Source of the DNA: an uncultured Collinsella sp.
GTDB taxonomy: Bacteria > Actinomycetota > Coriobacteriia > Coriobacteriales > Coriobacteriaceae
Length of the DNA stretch: 64,000 nucleotides
Assembly: GCA_900540845.1 (NCBI GenBank)
Contig: UQHS01000013.1
Location: 17,442 to 81,441 of the forward strand
Reading direction: 5' to 3'
The position numbers and the translations under genes were made by a program. How positions within the stretch are numbered: the first letter of the stretch is position 1; each line of letters opens with the position of its first letter. This document shows positions 10,954 to 19,629 of this stretch, in pieces. The notes under the pieces were generated by a model. That model saw only the letters and a list, made by a program, of their open reading frames with translations. It did no database searches and was not told the DNA's origin.

Positions 10954-11589
10954 CTACCAGTTGACACTTTCCTCGAGGCGCTTGACCGATTCGGCAAGCT
11001 TCTTTTTATCGCACGCAATAATATCCGCGGGATCGAAGATGCCTGACCCGATGCCCGCATACATGGCGCCCTTGTCGAAATAGGACTGCACGTTGGCAAC
11101 ATTAACTCCGCCCACGACCATCAGGGGAAGCTTGCCAAGCGGGGCCTGGATGGCCTTGATGTAATCGGGTCCCAACTGGCCAGCAGGAAACACCTTGACG
11201 ATATCGGCGCCCATGTCCAACATGCGGCGGATCTCCGAGGGGCTGAACGCCGCAGGGACGGTCACGACTCCCCGCTCCTTAGCGAGAGCAAAAATCTCCT
11301 GGGAGAACATGACCGGGCTCAACATAAACTCAGCACCAGCGGCGATGGCCTGGCTGGCGAGCTCGGGAGTAAGGATAGTACCGGCACCCACGTGTACCTC
11401 GGAGGCAAACTCGTCATGGAGCGCCGCGATGGACTCCATGGCAGACGGTGAATTGCTCGCGATCTCGATGGAATTGACCTTGGTGCCCACCAACTGTTCA
11501 GCGACACACATGACCTGATTGGTTTCATATCCTCGCAAGATAACGGTCACTTTTGGAAGGATCGTCTCTTTCACGTTGATGTCACTCAC
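10954..11589 (-). CDS. KDPG/KHG-type 2-keto-3-deoxy aldolase
   Basis: 211 residues from a GTG at 11589 with GAAAGGAAG six bases upstream; the open frame extends further upstream into AT-rich DNA without a ribosome site. A small TIM-barrel class I aldolase of the Eda family: VGAGTIL, MLSPV and VPAAFSPSEI are present, and the Schiff-base Lys lies in DIVKVFPAG. It cleaves 2-keto-3-deoxy-6-phosphogluconate or a stereoisomer to pyruvate and a triose phosphate. As first gene of the operon, it is followed by PTS EIIA, EIIB, EIIC, dehydratase, HAD phosphatase and dehydrogenase, a complete import-to-pyruvate route. Confidence 0.9.
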   Translation of the reverse strand: MSDINVKETILPKVTVILRGYETNQVMCVAEQLVGTKVNSIEIASNSPSAMESIAALHDEFASEVHVGAGTILTPELASQAIAAGAEFMLSPVMFSQEIFALAKERGVVTVPAAFSPSEIRRMLDMGADIVKVFPAGQLGPDYIKAIQAPLGKLPLMVVGGVNVANVQSYFDKGAMYAGIGSGIFDPADIIACDKKKLAESVKRLEESVNW

Positions 11590-12058
11590 GGCAGGCTTCC
11601 TTTCGGTCCCATTAATTCCGTTGAACTTGACGTAGATATTAATTCGTATCTTTTCTATTTCCAAATATCACATCTGCCCAGTTTTTTCATATCTTTTCCA
11701 GTGATCAACTTATTGGATTGGCTGGTTTTTGATTAATTATCTTTGTTGTAATCCCCGCCAGTTTTATAGTTTTAGCTGTTAGATAAAGTGTTTTAATTGC
11801 AGTAAATTGAAAGGCGCTTACTCGAAAAACTGATTGACTGTCCTTTCGCTTCATATTCACTCACATTTGTAAATGTATATTTTTCTCCTATATTTGAATA
11901 AACATACAGTTGTCTCATCATTCATTCCATATTTTCTTCATATTTCTAGATACAATTGAGACTGTAAGGAACGTGCTAGGAGAAGCCGGGCGCTCCGCAC
12001 GCCCGACCTGGAAAAGCATCAGATCGGACCCAATCCCCCATGCCATATAGGAGGAACC
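11590..12058. promoter_or_regulatory. AT-rich divergent control region
   Basis: About 470 bases between the sugar-acid operon (minus) and the XRE regulator (plus), strikingly AT-rich compared with the surrounding GC-rich genes, especially 11640-11970. I see no gene. It should hold both promoters and operator sites. A short near-palindrome ACATTT-GT-AAATGT lies at 11863-11876, and runs such as CATATTTTC recur nearby. The richness in A and T would suit a silencing protein or a DNA-bending regulator. Confidence 0.6.
11863..11876. promoter_or_regulatory. Candidate operator ACATTTGTAAATGT
   Basis: Six-base inverted arms ACATTT / AAATGT around two bases, in the middle of the divergent region. It is a candidate site for the adjacent XRE protein; this is positional inference only. 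Confidence 0.35.
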
Positions 12059-12664
12059 GTGGAGTTTGGAGCAAAAATCGCCCAACGCAGGGAAAGCCGC
12101 GGCTGGACCCCTGAAAAGCTCGCAGGAAAACTAGGCATCAACGTCAAGCTCATCCAACGGTGGGAGGCCAACGAGGAGTTTCCGTCCAAGATCCAGCTCC
12201 TCGCCCTCGGTTGCGCACTCAAGCTCAAACCCGAGACGATGTTGTGCGACGACACCGATGAGATGATGCGGCACATCAACGCCGCCGAGATGCGCGAGAC
12301 GGTCGCGTTGGCCGCCCTCTCCGTCGTCACGCTCGCATGTGCCCTCGCGCTAATCGCCATCGGGGACATCTCCCCTGACATGCTCGATGCCGCAGCGACC
12401 ATCACGCAAATCGTCCTTGCCGGCACGTTCGTCGCCATTCTCTTCGCGCGCCGCAGCGACTCCGCCATCCTCGCACGCCGCTACGCAGATGCCCTCGAGT
12501 CGATCGACGGCGGCCAATCCGAGTTCGTGCTCAAGCGCAAAGCGGGTAAGAGCACCGGTCTGGTCGTCTCACAGTTCATCTTTGGCTGTGTAATCGCCTT
12601 TACGCTGATCATTCTGCTCGGTGTGCTCATGCCCGAAAGCAATCTGCCCTGGGTGGTGCTGTAG
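12059..12664 (+). CDS. Membrane-anchored XRE-family regulator
   Basis: 201 residues, GTG start with a strong AGGAGGAACC Shine-Dalgarno. Residues 1-60 are a helix-turn-helix of the Cro/C1 type (FGAKIAQRRESRGWTPEKLA, then LIQRWE). Three hydrophobic segments follow (about 83-103, 112-130 and 165-192), so the DNA-binding domain is tethered to the membrane. The cytoplasmic loop between the second and third segments is basic and carries many charged residues. It is transcribed divergently from the sugar-acid operon across an AT-rich region, so it is the prime candidate regulator of that operon. Membrane-bound XRE proteins are known one-component regulators; the ligand here is unknown. Confidence 0.85.
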   Translation: MEFGAKIAQRRESRGWTPEKLAGKLGINVKLIQRWEANEEFPSKIQLLALGCALKLKPETMLCDDTDEMMRHINAAEMRETVALAALSVVTLACALALIAIGDISPDMLDAAATITQIVLAGTFVAILFARRSDSAILARRYADALESIDGGQSEFVLKRKAGKSTGLVVSQFIFGCVIAFTLIILLGVLMPESNLPWVVL

Positions 12665-12710
12665 CGCGCCCAGGCGACCGGCATCTCGAATCACCCACAT
12701 CCATGATTCG

Positions 12711-12775
12711 CCCCCAAACAAGGTAGGGCCCGACAGCGGAACACAACCGCCATCGGGCCCTACCTTGTTTGGGGG
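12711..12775. terminator. Bidirectional terminator between XRE and yeiH genes
   Basis: A perfect 23-base inverted repeat (12711-12733 and 12753-12775; outer bases CCCCCAAACAAGG / CCTTGTTTGGGGG) with a 19-base loop that can itself form a short GCGG/CCGC stem. It separates two convergent genes and should stop transcription from both sides. Confidence 0.85.
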
Positions 12776-12782
12776 AGATGAG

Positions 12783-13841
12783 TTACCAGATACCGAGAAC
12801 GCTCTGCATGCCGAGGCTCACGCAGGTAATGCCAATCCAGCAGCACAGACCCATGAAGATCGGCTTGCCGCCCGTCTTCACCAGCTTGACGACATCGGTG
12901 TTGAAGCCGATCGCGGCCATCGCCATCACGATGAAGAACTTCGACAGCGTCTTGATCGGCGCGGTCGCCGCCACGGGCAGCGCGAACACGGTGGTAATGA
13001 CGCTTGCCAGCACAAAAAACAGGATAAAGAACGGGAAGATCTTCTTGATGTCGAACGTACCCGCGGCCTGCCCGTTGCCCTCGCCCATCTCGGCGGCGCG
13101 CCTGGCCTGGCGCACCTGCCAAAATGCCAAGAACAGCGTGATGGGGATGATCGCGAGCGTGCGGGTCAGCTTGACGATCGTCGCGTAGTCGAGCGCGTTG
13201 GAACCGGGATGCATGCCGTCCCAGGCCGCAGCAGCTGCGGTCACCGAGGACGTGTCGTTCACGGCGGTGCCGGCGAACAGGCCAAACCCTTCGTTGCTCA
13301 TGCCGAGCATGCTGCCCAGCGTGGGAAACACCAGCGCCGCGATGATGTTGAACAGGAAGATGACGCTGATGGCCTGTGCGATCTCCTCGTCATCCGCATC
13401 GATGACGGGGGCGGTCGCCGCGATGGCGGACCCGCCGCAGATCGAGGAACCCACGCCCACCAGCGTCGAAATCTTGCGCGGGATGTTCATGGCGCGGCAC
13501 AGCACGAAGGAAATCACGAGCGACGTGGTGATGGTCGACAGGATGATGGGCAGCGAGCTCGCGCCCACTTTGGCGATCTCGCTCAGGTTGAGGCCAAAAC
13601 CGAGCAGAATGACCGCGTACTGGAGAACTTTTTTCGAGGTGAATTTGATGCCGGGCGCCGCGGCGTCCACCGCTTCCGACCGCCCGCGCAGAAGCTGGCC
13701 TGCCACCATACCGATGAGGATGGCGAACACGGGGCCGCCAACCACCTCGAACCGCTTGCCCAGCAGCCACGCCGGCACCGAGATCACCAGCGCCAACGCG
13801 ACACCGCGCCACAGATTCTTGAAGTCCTTGATGAGGTCCAT
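12783..13841 (-). CDS. YeiH-family putative sulfate/anion exporter
   Basis: 352 residues from MDLIKD (ATG 13841, AAAGG Shine-Dalgarno). It is a polytopic membrane protein with about ten hydrophobic segments and the family motifs GFGLNLSE and GVGSSICGGSAIAA. The family (Cons_hypoth698, YeiH) is annotated as putative sulfate exporters on indirect evidence. A LysR regulator starts divergently 159 bases away, the arrangement seen for yeiH/yeiE-like pairs. A perfect palindrome lies in the promoter region at 13889-13902. Substrate is not established. Confidence 0.88.
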   Translation of the reverse strand: MDLIKDFKNLWRGVALALVISVPAWLLGKRFEVVGGPVFAILIGMVAGQLLRGRSEAVDAAAPGIKFTSKKVLQYAVILLGFGLNLSEIAKVGASSLPIILSTITTSLVISFVLCRAMNIPRKISTLVGVGSSICGGSAIAATAPVIDADDEEIAQAISVIFLFNIIAALVFPTLGSMLGMSNEGFGLFAGTAVNDTSSVTAAAAAWDGMHPGSNALDYATIVKLTRTLAIIPITLFLAFWQVRQARRAAEMGEGNGQAAGTFDIKKIFPFFILFFVLASVITTVFALPVAATAPIKTLSKFFIVMAMAAIGFNTDVVKLVKTGGKPIFMGLCCWIGITCVSLGMQSVLGIW

Positions 13842-13888
13842 CCGCTCGCCTTTCCCCATAATCTTTGTAGCGATTGCTCTTATTCAAT

Positions 13889-13902
13889 GCGAAACGTTTC
13901 GC
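13889..13902. promoter_or_regulatory. Perfect palindrome GCGAAACGTTTCGC
   Basis: A 14-base perfect palindrome in the yeiH-lysR divergent region. Its AAACGTTT core is typical of LacI/GalR or catabolite-response operators and unlike the T-N11-A motif expected for LysR proteins. The same core occurs at 17074-17081 upstream of the LacI-type gene. Confidence 0.5.
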
Positions 13903-14000
13903 CCATTCATGGTACGACCTCTATCTATAATTATTTATAGGTGTTTGATTATCGTCCCATATGATTTACTTATACCTTCTTCATGACTGCGGAGTATGCC

Positions 14001-14891
14001 ATGCTCGACTATCGCACGCACACCTTTATAGAAGTGTATCGGCAGCGCAGCTTCACCCGCGCCGCAGAGGCCCTCATGATCACGCAGCCCGCCGTTTCCC
14101 AGCACATCAAACAGCTCGAGAGCCACTATGGATGCCCGCTGTTTATCAAAACGGGCCGCGGCATCGAGCCGACACCCGTCTCCGACTTTCTCTACCAGCG
14201 GCTTCTTACCATGGAAAACGACGAGCGCCGCATGCGCAACGAAGCCGTCAGGTTCGCAGCCGAGCAGGATTCCCACACGGCGGCGCCGCTCACGTTTGGC
14301 TGCACGCGCACCATCGCCGATTACATCGCGCCCCGGCTCGTCGCGGCGCACGTGACGAGCCATCCGGACGCCCCCATCACCCTGCAGGCGGGCAACACGC
14401 GCAACCTCATCTGCGCGCTCGAACGTGGAGATATTGACTTTGCACTGGTAGAAGGCTCCTTCAATCGCTCCCACTTTGAGTACGAAGTGCTCTCGCGCGA
14501 GCGCTATATGGCGGTGGGCAGCACGCAAACCGCACGGGCGCACTCCATCCGCGACCTGCTCGCCCAGCACCTGATTCTTCGCGAGCCTGGGTCGGGCACG
14601 CGCGAGATCTTGGAGAAGCACCTTGCCGCGTGCGACCTCGCCACCTCCGACTTTGCCGGAATCGTCGAGCTCGAGAGCATTCCCACCATCAAGGCATGCG
14701 TTCGCGCCGGGGCGGGCATCACGTTTATGTACCGCGTGGCGGCCGAGCGCGAGCTCGCGGAGGGCGAGCTCGCGGACATCACGCCGCGCGACTTCGAGAT
14801 CGAGCACGACTTTTGCCTCATCTGGCAACGCGGCAGCCAATACGCACCGCGCTATCGCGCACTCTGCGATACCTGGCGCTCCCTAATTTGA
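14001..14891 (+). CDS. LysR-family transcriptional regulator
   Basis: 296 residues from MLDYRTH (ATG 14001 with GGAG seven bases upstream; an in-frame ATG at 13983 lacks a site). The N-terminal winged helix-turn-helix contains the signature SFTRAAEALMITQPAVSQHIKQLE shortened here as SFTRAAEAL and QPAVSQHI. The C-terminal periplasmic-binding-like effector domain covers about 90-290. It is divergent from the yeiH-like exporter and so is expected to control it in response to a small anionic or sulfur-related effector, by analogy with YeiE. Base composition matches its neighbours. Confidence 0.9.
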   Translation: MLDYRTHTFIEVYRQRSFTRAAEALMITQPAVSQHIKQLESHYGCPLFIKTGRGIEPTPVSDFLYQRLLTMENDERRMRNEAVRFAAEQDSHTAAPLTFGCTRTIADYIAPRLVAAHVTSHPDAPITLQAGNTRNLICALERGDIDFALVEGSFNRSHFEYEVLSRERYMAVGSTQTARAHSIRDLLAQHLILREPGSGTREILEKHLAACDLATSDFAGIVELESIPTIKACVRAGAGITFMYRVAAERELAEGELADITPRDFEIEHDFCLIWQRGSQYAPRYRALCDTWRSLI

Positions 14892-14986
14892 ACCATGGGT
14901 TGCCGCCGCGCGCGGCGCCGACTGGCCCAATAGTTCAACCGATCCACAACGCCCCCGCGCTGAGCTCTGGGGCTGCGCCTGCCGCC

Positions 14987-16855
14987 CTACTCGACGGTCA
15001 CGCTCTTGGCCAGGTTGCGCGGCTGATCAACGTCGCACCCGCGCAAAAGGGCGATCTCGCGGGCAAGCAACTGCAAGGGCACCGTCGCCGTGATGGGGCT
15101 TAGTGCGTCTCGCACTGCAGGCACATACATCACATGGTCGGCGACATTGCCGATCTCCTCGTCCCCCACCGTGGCAACCGCGACGATTCGCGCACCACGT
15201 GCCTCGCATTCCTTGAGGTTGCTCACGGTCTTGTCGTACGTTGGGCTCTTGGTCGCAACCGCGATCACTGGGAACCCCGGGTCGATCAGGGCAATCGGCC
15301 CGTGCTTCATCTCGCCCGCTGCATACGCCTCCGCGTGCAGATAGCTGATCTCCTTGAGCTTGAGGGCACCTTCGCAGGAAATCGCCGCGCCCATTCCGCG
15401 TCCCACGAACAGCGCTGAGTGCGCGTCTTTGCACGCCAGCGCCGCCGCGTGAATCGCCTCCTGCTGCGTGTCGAGAATCCATTGGATGTGCTCGGCGGTA
15501 TCGCCCAGGTCGTGGAACAGCATCCTCGTCTGAGCCGTGGTGAGCTTGCTCTTCACCTGGCCAAGCAGCAGTGCCAGCAGCGTCAGGCTCACCACCTGGC
15601 CGATAAAGCTCTTCGTTGACGCAACGGCAATCTCCTTGTTCGCCTTGGTGTAGATCACGCCGTCGCTCTCGCGCGCCACGGGACTACCCACCACGTTGGT
15701 GATGCCAAACACCTTGGCGCCCTTGATGCGTGCGTCTCGAATCGCCGCGAGTGTGTCAGCGGTTTCACCCGACTGCGACACGGCGACCACCAGCGTGGAC
15801 GGCGTGATGATGGGGTTGCGGTACCTAAATTCGCTCGCCGCCTCCACCTCGCAGGGAATACGGGCCCAGCCCTCGATCAGGTTTTTGGCGATGAGCCCCG
15901 CATGGTAGCTCGTGCCGCACGCAATCACACAAACGCGATCGACCGCCGCCAGCTCCTCGACGCTCATGCCCAGCTCATCGATATCGAGCTCGCCCGTTGG
16001 GGCAAGGCGCCCCACCAGTGTGTCGCGCACCACGCGGGGCTGCTCATAGATTTCCTTGAGCATGAAATCGGGGTATCCGCCCTTTTCCGCCATGTCGATA
16101 TCCCAGTCGACATGCGTCGACTGGGGGTCGATGGCGTCGCCGGAGGCGTTTGTGAACTCGATGCCCTCCGGCGTAAGGCACGCGAACTGTCCGTCCTCGA
16201 GCACCACCACGTCACGCGTCGCATCGATAAGGGCTATCACATCGGACGCCACGTAGCTACCCCGCGGACCGCAGCCCACCACAATCGGGCTGTCCTTGCG
16301 CGCCACCGCGATCACGCCGGGCTCATCCGCGCTCATCGCGGCGAGACCGTATGCGCCCACGACGCGCGTGCACGCCTCGCGCACCGCAGCCATAAGCGCC
16401 CGCGGCTCGCCGTGATGGCGGGCATAGGCTTCCTCGATCAGGTGCGCAAAGACCTCAGTGTCGGTCTCGCTTGCAAAGCGATGGCCGCGACCCTTGAGTT
16501 CGTCGCGCAGCTCGGCATAGTTCTCGATGATGCCGTTGTGCACCACCGAGATCTTGCCGTCGCAGCTCGTGTGCGGATGGGCGTTTTCGATTGAAGGGCG
16601 ACCGTGCGTGGCCCATCGCGTGTGCCCGATTCCGCACCCGGATACCTCGGCGTGCCCAGCGAGTCGCTCCTCGAGACCGGCCACCTTGCCCACACACTTC
16701 ACCACATCGATGGCGACGGAGCCGGCTTGTGCGTCGCGCGCAACCTGAATCGCCGTGCCGGCCGAATCGTACCCACGATATTCAAGGCGTTTAAGGCCTT
16801 CTACCAGTATATTCTTTGCGTCGTCCAATCCGGTGTAGCCCACTATGCCGCACAT
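14987..16855 (-). CDS. glmS: Glutamine-fructose-6-phosphate aminotransferase
   Basis: 622 residues. The start MCGIVGYTG at 16855 exposes the N-terminal nucleophile Cys after Met removal, and AAAGGA lies upstream; the longer open frame is not real. Residues 1-240 are the class II glutamine amidotransferase domain (HTRWATHG near 85), followed by two SIS sugar-isomerase domains (VACGTSYHAGL region and the second SIS about 460-590). The C terminus ends PRNLAKSVTVE, the typical GlmS tail. It makes glucosamine-6-phosphate for peptidoglycan. No glmS ribozyme is visible upstream. It stands alone on the minus strand. Confidence 0.97.
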   Translation of the reverse strand: MCGIVGYTGLDDAKNILVEGLKRLEYRGYDSAGTAIQVARDAQAGSVAIDVVKCVGKVAGLEERLAGHAEVSGCGIGHTRWATHGRPSIENAHPHTSCDGKISVVHNGIIENYAELRDELKGRGHRFASETDTEVFAHLIEEAYARHHGEPRALMAAVREACTRVVGAYGLAAMSADEPGVIAVARKDSPIVVGCGPRGSYVASDVIALIDATRDVVVLEDGQFACLTPEGIEFTNASGDAIDPQSTHVDWDIDMAEKGGYPDFMLKEIYEQPRVVRDTLVGRLAPTGELDIDELGMSVEELAAVDRVCVIACGTSYHAGLIAKNLIEGWARIPCEVEAASEFRYRNPIITPSTLVVAVSQSGETADTLAAIRDARIKGAKVFGITNVVGSPVARESDGVIYTKANKEIAVASTKSFIGQVVSLTLLALLLGQVKSKLTTAQTRMLFHDLGDTAEHIQWILDTQQEAIHAAALACKDAHSALFVGRGMGAAISCEGALKLKEISYLHAEAYAAGEMKHGPIALIDPGFPVIAVATKSPTYDKTVSNLKECEARGARIVAVATVGDEEIGNVADHVMYVPAVRDALSPITATVPLQLLAREIALLRGCDVDQPRNLAKSVTVE

Positions 16856-17073
16856 GCGAGGTCCTTTCGGTCGTTGTCCATCGGCGACCAATTGTAGAGA
16901 CGAATTATTGCGAGCGTGTAACAATGGTATCTGTTTTTTGAGACCATTTGTGCTATGGGCCTCGAAATCCCAACATTAAGCCAGGCATACAGGAGCGTGC
17001 GCCCCTCCCGCAGTAACAATGGCACCCCGCCGCGCGCGGATAGCTATTGAAGCGATACAATGGAACGGAATCC

Positions 17074-17081
17074 AAACGTTT
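17074..17081. promoter_or_regulatory. AAACGTTT core, candidate LacI-type operator
   Basis: An 8-base palindrome within TCCAAACGTTTCAA, 48 bases before the LacI-family start, so a candidate autoregulatory site. Confidence 0.4.
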
Positions 17082-17105
17082 CAATTCTCGGGGCATCCAG
17101 ATCAG

Positions 17106-17125
17106 GGCTCCGTCTGAGCGGAGCC
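17106..17125 (+). promoter_or_regulatory. Hairpin covering the LacI-gene ribosome site
   Basis: GGCTCCG and CGGAGCC form a perfect 7-base stem with a 6-base loop. The GGAG of the Shine-Dalgarno lies in the second arm, four bases before the ATG at 17129, so folding would lower translation. Confidence 0.5.
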
Positions 17126-17128
17126 ACC

Positions 17129-18208
17129 ATGACTCGTTCCACACCGGTCACCATCAAACATGTCGCCGACGAAGCCGGAGTAGCACTGGGCACCGTGTCC
17201 AACGCGTTCAACCATCCCGACCGCGTGCGCCCGGAAACCCTCAAGCGTGTGCTCGATATCGCAGCGCGCCTGGGCTACGCACCCAATCAAAACGCGCGCA
17301 TGCTGGCGGGCGGCCGCAGCAAGTTCTTTGGTCTGATTCTGCCCAGCCTCGAGCACGGCATCTCTTTGCAAATCTCCAACGGGGCGACCGCCGAGGCTCG
17401 CAAGCATGGCTACGGCCTGCTGGTGGCAACCGCCAACAACAGCGACAGCGAGGCGCTCAACTATCGCAACTATTTCCTGGGAACACAGGTCGCCGGCATC
17501 CTCATGCAACCTCCTTCAACAGACGGCTGGACCCCCTTCGCGCCCCCTGCAGGCACCCCGTTCGCGCTTCTCGACGTGGAAAGCGATGGGGTCGGCTACT
17601 TTGTCGCCGCCGACAACGCCGCCCAGGGCTCCGTCATGGCCGAGCACGCCATCTCGTGCGGCGCGCGGCGCATCGCCATTCTCGGCGCGCCGCGCCTCGC
17701 CCGCCTGCGCCTGCGCCGCAACGGCATGATTCTCGCGCTCGAGACACACGGCGACATCGAGTTCGAGCTTGTGAGCGAAGGCGCATGGAACAGCGCCCAT
17801 GACGGGTTCGCCCTCGGAAAACAACTCGCCGAGCGCCCCGAGCGCACGCGCCCCGACTTCATCATCGCCCTCACCGACACGCTTGCGACCGGTGCCATCT
17901 CCGGCGTACGTGCCGCCGGCCTGCGCGTTCCGCAACATATCCGCATCGCAGGATGCGACGGCAACCCTCTCGCGTGGACCGGACCCGTTCCGCTCACGAC
18001 CATCGCGCCCCCGGGGTATGAGATCGGCCGCCGCGGCGTCCAGTGCCTGCTGAGGCAAATCGCCGAACAGCGGCGGCGCATCAACAGCACGCCCACCGAG
18101 AACCATCAAGATCTCGTGCGCCCGTTCCTGCTCGTTCGCACCAGCACGGGCACCGATGCGCCCATGGAGTTTGCCGACCCCGACATCGACATCAGCGGAT
18201 ACCTGTAG
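17129..18208 (+). CDS. LacI/GalR-family transcriptional regulator
   Basis: 359 residues from MTRSTPVTIK (ATG 17129, GGAG upstream; the upstream in-frame ATG at 17060 lacks a site and would precede the DNA-binding domain by 24 residues). The N-terminal helix-turn-helix reads TIKHVADEAGVALGTVSNAF and is followed by the hinge and the sugar-binding fold (about 65-340). It is followed 145 bases later on the same strand by a FucO-like alcohol dehydrogenase, which it may control. An AAACGTTT palindrome and an RBS-covering hairpin precede it. The effector is unknown. Confidence 0.92.
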   Translation: MTRSTPVTIKHVADEAGVALGTVSNAFNHPDRVRPETLKRVLDIAARLGYAPNQNARMLAGGRSKFFGLILPSLEHGISLQISNGATAEARKHGYGLLVATANNSDSEALNYRNYFLGTQVAGILMQPPSTDGWTPFAPPAGTPFALLDVESDGVGYFVAADNAAQGSVMAEHAISCGARRIAILGAPRLARLRLRRNGMILALETHGDIEFELVSEGAWNSAHDGFALGKQLAERPERTRPDFIIALTDTLATGAISGVRAAGLRVPQHIRIAGCDGNPLAWTGPVPLTTIAPPGYEIGRRGVQCLLRQIAEQRRRINSTPTENHQDLVRPFLLVRTSTGTDAPMEFADPDIDISGYL

Positions 18209-18299
18209 CACGCAATCACACTGGGCAAGGCACCGACTTCATCGATATCTAACACCCCATTCGGCGTAAAATTGAGGCAATCGCGCGACGGGCAGAGCA

Positions 18300-18315
18300 C
18301 GATGCGTGTGCATCG
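18300..18315. promoter_or_regulatory. Candidate operator before the alcohol dehydrogenase
   Basis: CGATGC and GCATCG flank GTGT, a 16-base palindrome about 40 bases before the start codon at 18353. It could be an operator or a short leader hairpin. Confidence 0.35.
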
Positions 18316-18352
18316 CGCGCGTCGCGTCCAGGTCATCGAGAAAGGAACCGCT

Positions 18353-19513
18353 ATGGCCAACCGCATTGTCCTCAACACCATCTCCTACCACGGAGCCGGC
18401 GCCATCGCCGAGATCCCGGGCGAGCTCACCCGCCGCGGCTACAAGAAGGTGTTCGTCTGCACCGACCCCGACCTCGTAAAGTTCGGCGTCGCCGCCAAGG
18501 TTACCGACCTGCTCGATGAGGCCGGCATCGCCTACAGCGTCTACTCCAACATCAAGCCCAACCCCACCATCCAAAACGTCACCGACGGCGTCGAGGCATT
18601 TAAGGCCGCCGAGGCCGACTCCATCGTGACCATCGGCGGCGGCTCCGCCATGGACACCGCCAAGGCCATCGGCGTCATCATCACCAACCCCGAGTTCGCC
18701 GACGTGCGCTCCCTTGAGGGCGTCGCCCCCACCAAGAACCACGCCGTGTTCACCATCGCTGTGCCCACCACCGCCGGCACCGCGGCCGAGGTCACCATCA
18801 ACTACGTCATCACCGACGTTGAGAAGGTCCGCAAGTTCGTGTGCGTCGACACCAACGACGCCCCCGAGGTCGCCGTTGTCGACCCCGAGATGATGGCAAC
18901 CATGCCCGCCGGCCTCACCGCGAGCACCGGCATGGACGCCCTCACCCACGCCATCGAGGGCTACACCACCCTCGGCGCCTGGGAGATGTCCGACATGTTC
19001 CACCTCAAGGCCATCGAGCTCATCGCCAAGAACCTGCGCGACGCAGTGGCAGAGGCCAAGAGCGGCGTCCCCGGCTCCGGCCGCGAGGGCATGGCGCTCG
19101 CCCAGTACATCGCCGGCATGGGCTTCTCCAACGTCGGCCTGGGCGTCGACCACTCCATGGCGCACACCCTGTCCGCGCACTTCGACACCCCGCACGGCGT
19201 CGCCTGCGCCATGCTGCTGCCCATCGCCATGGAGTTCAACAAGCCCGTCGTGGCCGAGCGCTTGGCTCAGGTCGCCGTCGCCATGGGCGTCGACACCACC
19301 GGCATGAGCACGGACGAGGCCGCCGACGCCGCCATCGCCGCCGTCAAGCAGCTCTCCGTCGACGTCGAGATCCCCACGGTGTGCGAGGCTATCACCGAGG
19401 ACGAGCTCGACACGCTGGTCAAGGACGCCATGGCCGACGCCTGCTTCCCGGGCAACCCGCGCGAGGCAAGCTACGACGACGTCATGGGCATGTTCCGCAA
19501 GATCATGAATTAG
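18353..19513 (+). CDS. Iron-containing alcohol dehydrogenase, FucO-like
   Basis: 386 residues from MANRIVLN (ATG 18353, AAAGGAACC upstream). It is a group III Fe-dependent alcohol dehydrogenase: the NAD-binding GGGSAMDTAK lies near residue 95, and the metal-binding region shows DHSMAHTLSAHFDTPHG with the expected His ligands. Lactaldehyde reductase (FucO) and 1,3-propanediol dehydrogenase are the nearest kinds; it probably reduces a short aldehyde during fermentation with NADH. Codon use is strongly biased to C-ending codons, which suggests high expression. It is followed by a strong terminator. Confidence 0.9.
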   Translation: MANRIVLNTISYHGAGAIAEIPGELTRRGYKKVFVCTDPDLVKFGVAAKVTDLLDEAGIAYSVYSNIKPNPTIQNVTDGVEAFKAAEADSIVTIGGGSAMDTAKAIGVIITNPEFADVRSLEGVAPTKNHAVFTIAVPTTAGTAAEVTINYVITDVEKVRKFVCVDTNDAPEVAVVDPEMMATMPAGLTASTGMDALTHAIEGYTTLGAWEMSDMFHLKAIELIAKNLRDAVAEAKSGVPGSGREGMALAQYIAGMGFSNVGLGVDHSMAHTLSAHFDTPHGVACAMLLPIAMEFNKPVVAERLAQVAVAMGVDTTGMSTDEAADAAIAAVKQLSVDVEIPTVCEAITEDELDTLVKDAMADACFPGNPREASYDDVMGMFRKIMN

Positions 19514-19542
19514 CCTAGGACCTACGCAAGAGAGGCCTACAC

Positions 19543-19576
19543 AAAAGGGCGCGACCGGGATGTGTCGCGCCCTTTT
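19543..19576. terminator. Bidirectional terminator between convergent genes
   Basis: Perfect 13-base arms AAAAGGGCGCGAC / GTCGCGCCCTTTT with an 8-base loop. The plus strand ends in TTTT and the minus strand likewise, so it serves both the dehydrogenase and the HAD gene ending at 19630. Confidence 0.9.
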
Positions 19577-19629
19577 CATATGCGTGCTCTGAGTTTTGGT
19601 TCGAACGTGGATCGTTCTGGCCGTGCAGC

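Noticed and set aside
16856..17000. glmS ribozyme
   Set aside because: None of the conserved ribozyme core is seen upstream of glmS.
18239..19579. A 446-codon minus-strand frame opposite the alcohol dehydrogenase
   Set aside because: Gly/Asp/His/Val repeats typical of the complement of a strongly codon-biased gene.
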